A stretch of DNA of 64,000 bases from JAVBMV01 sp031552145 (lineage in GTDB: Bacteria > Myxococcota > Myxococcia > Myxococcales > UBA5297): the NCBI GenBank assembly GCA_031552145.1, contig JAVBMV010000001.1, positions 197,518 to 261,517 of the forward strand, given 5' to 3'. How positions within the stretch are numbered: position 1 is the stretch's first letter; each line of letters begins with the position of its first letter. A program made the translations under genes and the position numbers. The notes beneath the pieces were generated by a model, which did not search any database, had not been told where the DNA came from, and saw only the letters and a program-made list of their open reading frames with translations. Below, in pieces: positions 8,308 through 15,705 of this stretch.

Positions 8308-8937
8308 TCACTTCACCAGCGCGGCCAAGATAGCGGCGCCGAAGAGGAAGAGCAGCAGCGTGGTGAGATTGGCGAGCCGCAGCTCGCGCCCACCCGGCCC
8401 CGAGAGCCAGTCGCGCTCCGCTTGGAGCCGCGACGCGAGGGTCGCCTCGGCGCTGGGCGTCAGTCCCCCCGCCTCGAATTGTTCGACGCGGCGCCGATGC
8501 GCCGCGACCACCTGCTCTGGCTTGGCCGCGATGCCACCGGCGAGGTAGCGCAGCGGGCGCTGAGCGGCAGGGCGCGCGTGGTCCGCGGTGAGCACGAAGG
8601 CGCCGCCATGAAACGGGGTGAGCAACGTCAGGCGCGCGCCGGCGCGGCTGCCTTCGGCCGAGGCGAAGGTGCGCTGTTCCTCCAAATAGAAGTCATAGAT
8701 TACCCGGGTACGCCTAAGCGGGCGCCCCTCCAAGTGGGCGCCCAAGGGCCTCAGCCCCGCTGGCGCCAGCTCCTCGGTCATCGCTTCAAAGAGGGGGGCG
8801 TCGATCCGCTTGGACTCGGGGTCGAGCGGATGCAGTCGGACGCGCCTTGGGAAGAGGCAGCAGAGCGCTCCCGGCAGCAGTCGCCAAGCGACGAAGAGGC
8901 CGAGCAGGTAGGGAAGGGCAATTTTCCAGAGGTGCAT
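8308..8937 (-). CDS. Membrane-anchored protein of unknown function
   Basis: The start is taken as ATG 8937 (MHLWKIALPYLLGLF), because the longer upstream frame is Arg-rich shadow sequence. The 209-residue product has a hydrophobic anchor at residues 5-22 and a second at about 190-208 (LTTLLLFLFGAAILAALV). Between them is a soluble domain with VIYDFYLEEQRTF and a helical stretch near residues 140-180. It resembles two-ended membrane proteins with a loop on one side. No family was recognised. It lies 43 bases upstream of the thiolase and may share its transcript. Confidence 0.6.
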   Translation of the reverse strand: MHLWKIALPYLLGLFVAWRLLPGALCCLFPRRVRLHPLDPESKRIDAPLFEAMTEELAPAGLRPLGAHLEGRPLRRTRVIYDFYLEEQRTFASAEGSRAGARLTLLTPFHGGAFVLTADHARPAAQRPLRYLAGGIAAKPEQVVAAHRRRVEQFEAGGLTPSAEATLASRLQAERDWLSGPGGRELRLANLTTLLLFLFGAAILAALVK

Positions 8938-9144
8938 GGCGACCGCCTGCGAGGAGGATGGACGAGACCGACTCCACCATAGACGAGGGGGCCCTCCGAT
9001 GGCACGCGCTGCGCAGCCCGCGCGCGCCCATTGCCGCTGTCGCGGCCCGTCGCCAGTTCCACCGGGGAGCGCTCGCGCTGCTCGTGCCCGCACCGGTCTC
9101 GGGCGACGAGCGCGAGCGCACTTCATGCGAGCGAGGTGAGGGCC

Positions 9145-11130
9145 ATGGCGAGCGCGGGCGGCAACTTCTTTCGCGACAACGACGATCTACTCTTCCAGTT
9201 CAAGAATGGCCTCGCCTGGGAGGAGCTCGCGGCGCTCGCCGAGGCCGGCTACACCTATCCTGACGGACATCGAACTTTCGAGGAGGCGATGGCCTTCTAC
9301 GAGGCGGCGATGGAGCAGGTCGGCGCCTTTTCGGCGCGCGAGGTGGCGCCGCGCGGCCCGCGGATCGACGCGCGCGGCACCTGGCTGCGCGATGGCGAGG
9401 TGCAGTTCCCCGAGGATCTGAACACCATCTTTCGGGGGATGCGCGAGCTCGGCTTTTTTGGGCTCTCGCTCCCGCGCGAGCTCGGAGGGATGAACGGCCC
9501 GATCGCGCTCTACTTCATGGCCAACGAGCTCCTGGCGCGCGGCGATGTCTCGGTGATGACGCACTTTGGCATGCACGGCGGCGTCGCGCTCTCGCTCCTG
9601 CAGTTCGCCGCGCGAGAGGGGGCGCTGACGCTCGATGAAGAAGGGCGCTTCGTCACCTGCCGCTTCGACGGCCCCATTCGCGAGATCGCGCGGGGCGAGC
9701 AGTTTGGCTGCATGGTGCTGACCGAGCCGGGCGCTGGGTCCGACCTGGGGGCGATCGCCGCCAAGGCGGTGCAGCGCGGTGGGCGGTGGCTCCTCTCGGG
9801 CGAGAAGATCTTCATCACCTCGGGCCATGCCCAACATCAGCTGGTGCTGGCGCGCACCGAGGGGGAGGAGAGCGGCCTCGCGGGGCTCTCGCTCTTCTTA
9901 GTGCCGCGCACCGTCACGCGCGACGGCAAGCGCACCGCCAATGTGGCCATCACCAAGCTGGAGGAGAAGCTGGGACACCATGGCTCCGCCACGGTCTCGC
10001 TGCTCTACGATGAGAGCGAAGGGGAGCTGATCGGCGCGCCCGGAGAGGGTTTTGCCTATATGGCGAGCCTGATGAACGCCGCCAGGCTTGGGGTTGGCTT
10101 CGAGGCGATCGGCAACGCCGAGGCGGCCCTGCGCGCCGCCCGCGCCTACGCCGCGCAGCGCGTCTCGATGGGGCGCACGATCGATCGGCACGAGCTCATC
10201 GCGGAGAAGCTCTTCGAGATGGAGCTCTGGGTGAAGGGGCTTCGCGCGCTCGCCTTCGACGCGGCCAACAGCGCGGAGCTCTCCTCCCGCTTGGAGCTGC
10301 TGCTCTCGGCCCACCCGACGATGAGCGCGAAGGCGAGGGCAGAGGAACGGCAGCGCGCGCAGCGCCACGCGCGAAAGGCGCGCAGGCTCACGCCGCTCCT
10401 AAAGTATCTCGCGGGGGAACGCGGCGTGGGGCTCTGCCTCGACGCGATGCAGCTCTTCGGCGGCATGGGCTACATCGACGAGACGGGCGTCCACAAGCGG
10501 CTTCGCGACGCGCTCGTCTTTCCCATCTACGAGGGTACCTCTCAGATCCAGGCGCTGATGGCGACCAAGGACCATCTGCTGCGGACCGCGCGCGACCCGG
10601 CCGGCTTCCTGCGGCGCTACGCCAGGGCGCAGCTGGCGGCGCGGCGCGGGGGCGATCCGCTCGCGCGCGAGCTCTGGCGCGCGCAGTCGCTCGTCGCGGG
10701 CGCGACCCAGACACTGATGCTCCGGATCGTCGGGCGCAAAGTGCGCGCCGACCTGCGCCAGGCGCCGCAGGAGGTGGCAGCGCAGGAGTGGGGGCGTTTC
10801 CTCACACGCGACTTTTTACGCCGCTGGGATCTGCGCACCGACTTCGCGCCCGGGCTGCTGCACGCCGAGCGGCTGACGCGCATGCTGGGCGACGTGGCCA
10901 TCGGAAAGGTGCTGGTGCGCCAGGCGGGGCAACACCCCGAGCGGCGCGCGCTCGCCGAGTGGTGGCTGCACCGGATGAGCCTGCGCGTCGAGGCGCTCGC
11001 GAAGGAGTTGGCGCGCGACGATGGCGCGGTGCTCGGGTGGCTGACCTCGCGCGGCGTGCCCGAACCGGAGGGAATGGGAAGCGGGAGGCGGGCGCCGGAC
11101 GGCGAAGAGGTCGGCGCGGTGCCAGCGTAG
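9145..11130 (+). CDS. Acyl-CoA dehydrogenase, long form
   Basis: FAD enzyme that oxidises acyl-CoA at C2-C3 in fatty acid degradation. ATG 9145 is chosen because it has a purine-rich site (GAGGTGAGG) and starts a sensible sequence; the frame further upstream is Arg-rich and not protein-like. In the 661-residue product the FAD and substrate signature LTEPGAGSD is at 192-200. The catalytic base is expected at Glu463 in IYEGTSQIQ. The last 180 residues are a helical extension beyond the basic fold of about 380 residues, like long acyl-CoA dehydrogenases with an extra C-terminal domain. It is divergent from the thiolase cluster. Chain-length preference cannot be read from the sequence. Confidence 0.9.
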   Translation: MASAGGNFFRDNDDLLFQFKNGLAWEELAALAEAGYTYPDGHRTFEEAMAFYEAAMEQVGAFSAREVAPRGPRIDARGTWLRDGEVQFPEDLNTIFRGMRELGFFGLSLPRELGGMNGPIALYFMANELLARGDVSVMTHFGMHGGVALSLLQFAAREGALTLDEEGRFVTCRFDGPIREIARGEQFGCMVLTEPGAGSDLGAIAAKAVQRGGRWLLSGEKIFITSGHAQHQLVLARTEGEESGLAGLSLFLVPRTVTRDGKRTANVAITKLEEKLGHHGSATVSLLYDESEGELIGAPGEGFAYMASLMNAARLGVGFEAIGNAEAALRAARAYAAQRVSMGRTIDRHELIAEKLFEMELWVKGLRALAFDAANSAELSSRLELLLSAHPTMSAKARAEERQRAQRHARKARRLTPLLKYLAGERGVGLCLDAMQLFGGMGYIDETGVHKRLRDALVFPIYEGTSQIQALMATKDHLLRTARDPAGFLRRYARAQLAARRGGDPLARELWRAQSLVAGATQTLMLRIVGRKVRADLRQAPQEVAAQEWGRFLTRDFLRRWDLRTDFAPGLLHAERLTRMLGDVAIGKVLVRQAGQHPERRALAEWWLHRMSLRVEALAKELARDDGAVLGWLTSRGVPEPEGMGSGRRAPDGEEVGAVPA

Positions 11131-11171
11131 CTTCAACCGGGGCGCGGCACATGGCCGAGCGGGGAGGTCGC

Positions 11172-11942
11172 ATGCAGGAGGAGGCGGTTGGCGAGGAGCG
11201 CTTCGTCGTAGTCGAGGAGTCGGAGGAGCTCTCGCGCGAGGTGGCGAAGAGCTTCGCCGCGCAGGCGCGCGCCGCGGTGGGCGCGCGCGGACGCTTCGCC
11301 GTGGCGCTACCCGGAGGGGAGGCCGCCCACGGTTTCTTCAGGCAGCTCGCCCAGGAGCCGCTGCGCGCCTCCATTCCTTGGGAGAAGGTCCATCTCTTCT
11401 GGACGGACGAGCGATGCCTGCCGCAAGGTGCCTCGGGCAGCTTCCTCGGCGCCGCCACCGATTGCTTCATCTCCCGCGTGGAGCTCCCTCGGGCGAATGT
11501 GCATGCCGTGCCGGTGGGACAGTCGCCCGATGCCGCCGCCATGCTCTATGGAAATCACCTGCTCGAGTTCTTTGGAGGGGAGGTGCGGTTCGACGCCGTC
11601 TATCTGACACTGGGAAGACAGGGCGGCGTCGCGTCGCTCTTCCCCAACGCCGCGGTGCTCAGACAACGCGCTCGCCCTGCCTACGCGACCTTCTCCGAAG
11701 AGGATGAGGAGCATCGCGTCACGCTGACGCCGGGCGTCATCAACGCCGCCCGGGCCGTCGAGCTTCTCGCGCCTCAGGGTGAACTGGCGGAGTTGCTCCA
11801 GTCGCTCCTGGCGGGCGCCCGCGATCCGCTGGCGCTGCCGGCGCAGCTCATCCATCCTGCCGAGGGAGAGCTGACCTGGTGGATGACAATCGATTCGGCC
11901 GCGAGGCTCGATCCCACTACCTTTGTTCCCCAGGCGAGGTGA
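11172..11942 (+). CDS. 6-phosphogluconolactonase-like protein with altered active-site motif
   Basis: The start is ATG 11172, preceded by GGGGAGG at good distance; an in-frame ATG at 11151 lacks this. The 256-residue product aligns by eye along the whole glucosamine-6-phosphate isomerase/6-phosphogluconolactonase family: FAVALPGG near residue 40, TDER at 78-81, HRVTLTPGVINAAR and a C-terminal WWMTIDSAA. The family signature LG-x-DGH-x-ASLFP is here LGRQGGVASLFP, so the usual Asp is Gln150 and the usual His, thought to be catalytic, is Gly152. Activity is therefore doubtful. The neighbouring genes give no sugar-phosphate context. Confidence 0.75.
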   Translation: MQEEAVGEERFVVVEESEELSREVAKSFAAQARAAVGARGRFAVALPGGEAAHGFFRQLAQEPLRASIPWEKVHLFWTDERCLPQGASGSFLGAATDCFISRVELPRANVHAVPVGQSPDAAAMLYGNHLLEFFGGEVRFDAVYLTLGRQGGVASLFPNAAVLRQRARPAYATFSEEDEEHRVTLTPGVINAARAVELLAPQGELAELLQSLLAGARDPLALPAQLIHPAEGELTWWMTIDSAARLDPTTFVPQAR

Positions 11943-11965
11943 GGAGTTGGCTATAACCTCGCCCC

Positions 11966-13129
11966 ATGGCGCTCCGCTCGACCCCTCTCTTTGCTCTCTT
12001 GGCCTTGGCGCTCGCCTCGCTGGGATGCGCGCATACCACCCGCGCGGGTGGCGATGCCGTACTTGGGCTCTCCCTCGAGCGGCGTGAGGTAGCAGGGCGC
12101 CAACTCCTGGTCGCCGCGGAGCGGGAGAGAAGTTCGCCCGCGCTCGCTCTCCTCGCGGAGCTGGTCGAGGCGTGGGCCGCGCTGGGCGACGAGCGGGAGG
12201 CTCCGCCCGTGGGCGGGAGCTTCCTTCTGCTCCAGGGCAGGGGAGATGCGACAGCTCGGCTTGTTCACGATGGGCTCGTGCGACCTTTCCCCAAGGCTCC
12301 CCGCGAGGCTGCCTTTGCCTCGGCGGTGGCGCGCGCGCTCATCGAGGAGGAGCTTTCGAAGGTGGTGCGGGCCGAGGGGGAGGGGTCCGCCGCCTGGTTC
12401 GTGGAGGGCGCTTCCCGAGTGCTCGCGCGCAGGCTGCTCTTTCACATGGGCCTGCTCGATGCCGAGCAGTACGCGGCGGAGCTCGACTGGACCTTCGAGC
12501 GCTACCTCTTGGGCGAGCGGGCCGAGGCAAGACCCACGATGGCGCAGCAGCTAGCGCGCCCCGCGGCGGAGGCGAACAGCTCGCCCCCTGCCTCTCCCGA
12601 ATCTGCCGGAGAGCTGCTCGCGCTCCTGATGGATCACGCCAGCATGGCGGGGCGGCTGGAGGGGCTGGTGCGGGGGGTGAGGGGCGAGGCCCGCCTCAAG
12701 GGGCGCGCGCTCACCGAGGCGGAGCTGCTCGCGCTGGTCGAGCGGCTCAGCAGGCCGGGTACAGTCGACGAGCTCTGGGCCATCCAGCAGGGAGGCGCCG
12801 TCGCGATCCCCAAGGACATCTTCGCGCCATGCCTGCGCTTTACGAGCGTGATGAAGGGGCCGTTCGACCTGGGGTTCGAGCTCGCCGCGTCGCTCAAGGC
12901 GAGGCGCGCCATCGGCGTGCGACATGGTTCGCGCGCCTGGCTCGCGGGATTGCGCGAGGGGCAAGGGCTTTATGATGTCAGGCTGGAGGCCGGTGCCGGG
13001 GAGCAGGTGGAGCTCCTCGTGAGCGATGGCGGGGTGCGGCGCGATATCTTCTATACCCCGATAGACGCTCGCTTCGTGGCACCGGTCTTTACGGTCTTTG
13101 AGCCCTCGGCCTGCAGGGAACTGCTGTGA
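11966..13129 (+). CDS. Lipoprotein resembling an inactive M61-type peptidase with PDZ-like end
   Basis: The 387-residue protein has a lipoprotein signal peptide with lipobox LASLGC, so Cys20 or 21 would be acylated after cleavage. Residues 115-175 read like the middle of an M61 glycyl aminopeptidase: a helix, then AAWFVEGASRVLARRLLFHMGLL and a following helix ending in an ER. In active enzymes a zinc-binding HExxH helix sits just before; here the same place reads VARALIEEELSKVV, with no histidine pair. The C-terminal 80 residues contain GVRHGSRAWLAGLREGQGL, typical of a PDZ carboxylate loop. The M61 relation is an inference from pattern, not a search. It is likely a periplasmic or outer-membrane binding protein. 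Confidence 0.6.
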   Translation: MALRSTPLFALLALALASLGCAHTTRAGGDAVLGLSLERREVAGRQLLVAAERERSSPALALLAELVEAWAALGDEREAPPVGGSFLLLQGRGDATARLVHDGLVRPFPKAPREAAFASAVARALIEEELSKVVRAEGEGSAAWFVEGASRVLARRLLFHMGLLDAEQYAAELDWTFERYLLGERAEARPTMAQQLARPAAEANSSPPASPESAGELLALLMDHASMAGRLEGLVRGVRGEARLKGRALTEAELLALVERLSRPGTVDELWAIQQGGAVAIPKDIFAPCLRFTSVMKGPFDLGFELAASLKARRAIGVRHGSRAWLAGLREGQGLYDVRLEAGAGEQVELLVSDGGVRRDIFYTPIDARFVAPVFTVFEPSACRELL

Positions 13130-13166
13130 CGAATCGTTGGTGAAGCAAACTTCTTTCGAGGTGGAG

Positions 13167-13421
13167 ATGCCAGACAGACTCGAGTTGCGCGTTGAAGCGG
13201 ATGGGCAAAGGCACTACTTGCGCGGTCGGCCGGTTGTGGTGGGCGATCGCATGGATCTCTGGCTGGACGACGGCTCGCAGATCCATGGGCGGTACGAGTG
13301 GCGCGGAGAGGGGGAGCCGGCGCTGTTGGTGCTCTTCCTGCGCGGCGGCGAGCCCGTTGAGGTCACGCTCCCTTCGTCGGCGCGCCTGAGCTGGCCGGAG
13401 CTGACGCGGAGGGAGGCGTAG
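13167..13421 (+). CDS. Small beta-rich protein of unknown function
   Basis: An 84-residue product starts at ATG 13167 behind CGAGGTGGAG. It alternates charged and hydrophobic residues in what look like five or six beta strands (LELRVEADG, HYLRGRPVVVGDRMDLWLDDGS, ALLVLFLRGG). There is no signal peptide, cysteine or recognisable motif. It follows the lipoprotein by 37 bases and may be its operon partner. The reading-frame composition is like that of its neighbours, which supports it being real. Confidence 0.5.
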   Translation: MPDRLELRVEADGQRHYLRGRPVVVGDRMDLWLDDGSQIHGRYEWRGEGEPALLVLFLRGGEPVEVTLPSSARLSWPELTRREA

Positions 13422-13453
13422 CGGCGCCCCCCATCTCTGACTGGGAGTGAGCC

Positions 13454-14686
13454 CTAGGCCTCGCGTCGGCGGAGCAGAAGTTTCGCCCAGAGGAGAGCGA
13501 AGAGCCCCGCGAGCACGAGGCTCGCCCCGCCGCCCGCGCTAGCGCAGCCGCCGTCGCCATGGGCCTGGGCGGAGGAATTGCCGCGCTCTCCTGGTTTTTC
13601 GTCCGCGCATCGCTCTGCGCACTCGGCGAGCAGGCCGCAAGCGATGGGACTCCCGGCGCAGCGGCCTGCTTCGCATCGGTCATCGGTGCTGCAATGATCA
13701 CCATCGTCGCACTCCGCCGAGACCGGCGCGCACTGGCCATCGACCTCGGCTCCCAGTGCCCGCACGCACTGCTCGCAGGGAGCTCCGGCGCAGGCGCGGT
13801 TGCAGCAGACCCCATCCACGCAGTAGCCGCTCGCGCAGGACTGCGCCTGTGAGCAGGCCGAGCCCAACGTCAGAGTCCCCTCGGCGCCGAAGGCCTGGAT
13901 GAAGCTCTCGAACCGATCCGCCACGGTGCTGCATCCATAGACCTCGCACTGCCGGTCTCCATAGGAAGTGATGCCCGCCACATAGAGCGTGCCGTCGCGT
14001 TCGAGCAGCGCGGGTCCTCCGCTGTCCCCGAGGCAGGGGCCGCCGGGAGACTGGCTGTAGCAGAGCGTTCCCGCGGCCGCCTTCGCGTTCTCCAGCCGGC
14101 AAGGGAGGGGGCCCAGGCAGAGCGCCGCCAGCGGGCCGTCCACCCTGAACTTGACGCCCGCCGCCGCGCCGGCGCCCGACGAGGTGGTGCCGAACCCGGC
14201 GAAGGTGAGCAGCGCCCCTACGTCGCTCTGGGTGAGCCCGCGGCCCGCGGGCAAGACGGGGATGGGACGCACGTCGGCGGGTGGATCGGTATCGAGGCGT
14301 ATCAGCCCCAGGTCGTTCACCAGCAGCGCAGAGTCATAGTCGGGATGCGGCAGCACCTCCTCGGCGCCGATCCAGCGGGTGCTGCGCGACTCCACGTCGG
14401 TGCCAAAGCCCACCTCGACGCTGGCGGCGTTCACTCCATCCAGACAGTGCGCCGCGGTGAGGACGACCCGCCGGGAGACCAGGGTCCCCGAGCAGAGCCT
14501 GTTTCCCATGATGAGCGCCACGACAGCCCTGTGCGCGGGATCGGCATCGAACTCGCCGTTGATGATCCGCTCCTCTACGCTGTTTCGAGGGGTGCTTTCG
14601 GCGCCCCCTTCCTCTCCCCCCCCACACGAGAGGAGCAGGGCAGCGACCACAGGCAGGAAGCCCCATCGCTTGAGCAGAGTTTTCAC
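13454..14686 (-). CDS. Secreted trypsin-like serine protease, lipoprotein with MYXO-CTERM-type tail
   Basis: The likely start is GTG 14686, which places a basic signal peptide and a lipobox (LLLSC, Cys21) at the N-terminus; the frame upstream is not protein-like. In the 410-residue product the zymogen-like cleavage site is RIINGE at 40-45. The catalytic triad is complete: His80 in TAAHC, Asp125 in NDLGLIRL, Ser222 in GDSGGP. About residues 280-350 form a Cys-rich module (CASGYCVDGVCC and similar). The C-terminus is Gly-Cys followed by a small-residue stretch, a hydrophobic helix and RRR, the layout of MYXO-CTERM sorting signals. Having both a lipobox and this tail is unusual. It is divergent from pssA. 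Confidence 0.85.
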   Translation of the reverse strand: MKTLLKRWGFLPVVAALLLSCGGGEEGGAESTPRNSVEERIINGEFDADPAHRAVVALIMGNRLCSGTLVSRRVVLTAAHCLDGVNAASVEVGFGTDVESRSTRWIGAEEVLPHPDYDSALLVNDLGLIRLDTDPPADVRPIPVLPAGRGLTQSDVGALLTFAGFGTTSSGAGAAAGVKFRVDGPLAALCLGPLPCRLENAKAAAGTLCYSQSPGGPCLGDSGGPALLERDGTLYVAGITSYGDRQCEVYGCSTVADRFESFIQAFGAEGTLTLGSACSQAQSCASGYCVDGVCCNRACAGAPCEQCVRALGAEVDGQCAPVSAECDDGDHCSTDDRCEAGRCAGSPIACGLLAECAERCADEKPGERGNSSAQAHGDGGCASAGGGASLVLAGLFALLWAKLLLRRREA

Positions 14687-14834
14687 GCGTTGGAAGCTGT
14701 TGCACAGTCGCCGCGGAGAGGAGTGTTCGGACACGTCTGGGCGCCCATGTGAGGGAGGGCCCAGATTTGATAGTGTGCTGAGCGTCGGGCGGGTGTCGCC
14801 GGCCAAGGGGCCGGGGTGAAGGAGAGAGGCGCGC

Positions 14835-15686
14835 TTGGAGATACACCGTGCAGAGCGGAGGCTGGACTGGCGGAAGCTGATGTTCGTGCTTCCCAACCTC
14901 TTCACCGTCTCTTCTATATTCTGTGGTTTCTATGCCATGTCGCTCTGTGCTGGCGAGGCGACGCCAGCGCAGCTCAACACCGCCGCCTTTGCCATCTTCT
15001 TCGCGCTCTTCTTCGACGGCTTCGACGGCAGGGTCGCGCGCCTAACTCGCACCCAGAGCGAGTTCGGCGTCGAGCTCGATTCGCTCGCCGACGTGGTCAG
15101 CTTCGGGGCCGCGCCGGCGCTCCTCGCCTACAAATGGGTGCTTCAAGGCATGGGGCTCCTGGGCCTCTGCGTTGCCTTCTTCTTCGCCACCTGCGCGGCG
15201 CTCCGGCTCGCGCGCTTCAACGTCATGGCCCACCGAAAGGTGCCTGGCTCGTCCACGTTCTTTACTGGATTGCCGGTGCCCTTCGCCGCGGGGACGATCA
15301 TCTCGCTCGTGATCGCGCGCCACTCGGCGGGACAGACCGAGGTGGAACATCCTGGATGGATCGCTCTTCTGGTCGTGGCGCTGGCGCTGCTGATGGTCTC
15401 GAACGTGCGCTACCGCACCTTCAAGGATCTGCGACTCAACTGGCGCTCGGTCTCCATCTTCCTGGCGATCATCTTGGCCGGCGTGCTGGTGGCAGTGCTG
15501 ACCAGCGCCGCGGCCTATGTGCTCGTCGCTTACTTTGTCGCCTACCTGGCGCTGGGCTTCGTCGAGGGGCTCATCTCCATCGTCAGGCGGCGCGTACGGA
15601 CGGGCACCGACCGTGCGGTGCGCGATGAGGAAGAGCGGCGGGAGGGCGCCAGCGATGGCCCTGGAGATGGAGAGGAACTGCTCTAG
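14835..15686 (+). CDS. pssA: CDP-diacylglycerol-serine O-phosphatidyltransferase
   Basis: Integral membrane enzyme that makes phosphatidylserine, the precursor of phosphatidylethanolamine. The start is a TTG at 14835, eight bases after GGAGAG; no ATG lies in a suitable place. The CDP-alcohol phosphotransferase motif is complete at about residues 56-81: DG-x2-DGRVAR, then ...GVELDSLAD, with the required aspartates. About seven further hydrophobic segments follow. The product is 283 residues; the last 40 are charged and cytoplasmic. It converges on the glmS-like gene 19 bases away. Confidence 0.92.
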   Translation: MEIHRAERRLDWRKLMFVLPNLFTVSSIFCGFYAMSLCAGEATPAQLNTAAFAIFFALFFDGFDGRVARLTRTQSEFGVELDSLADVVSFGAAPALLAYKWVLQGMGLLGLCVAFFFATCAALRLARFNVMAHRKVPGSSTFFTGLPVPFAAGTIISLVIARHSAGQTEVEHPGWIALLVVALALLMVSNVRYRTFKDLRLNWRSVSIFLAIILAGVLVAVLTSAAAYVLVAYFVAYLALGFVEGLISIVRRRVRTGTDRAVRDEEERREGASDGPGDGEELL

Positions 15687-15705
15687 TTACTCGACGAGGA
15701 GCGAC

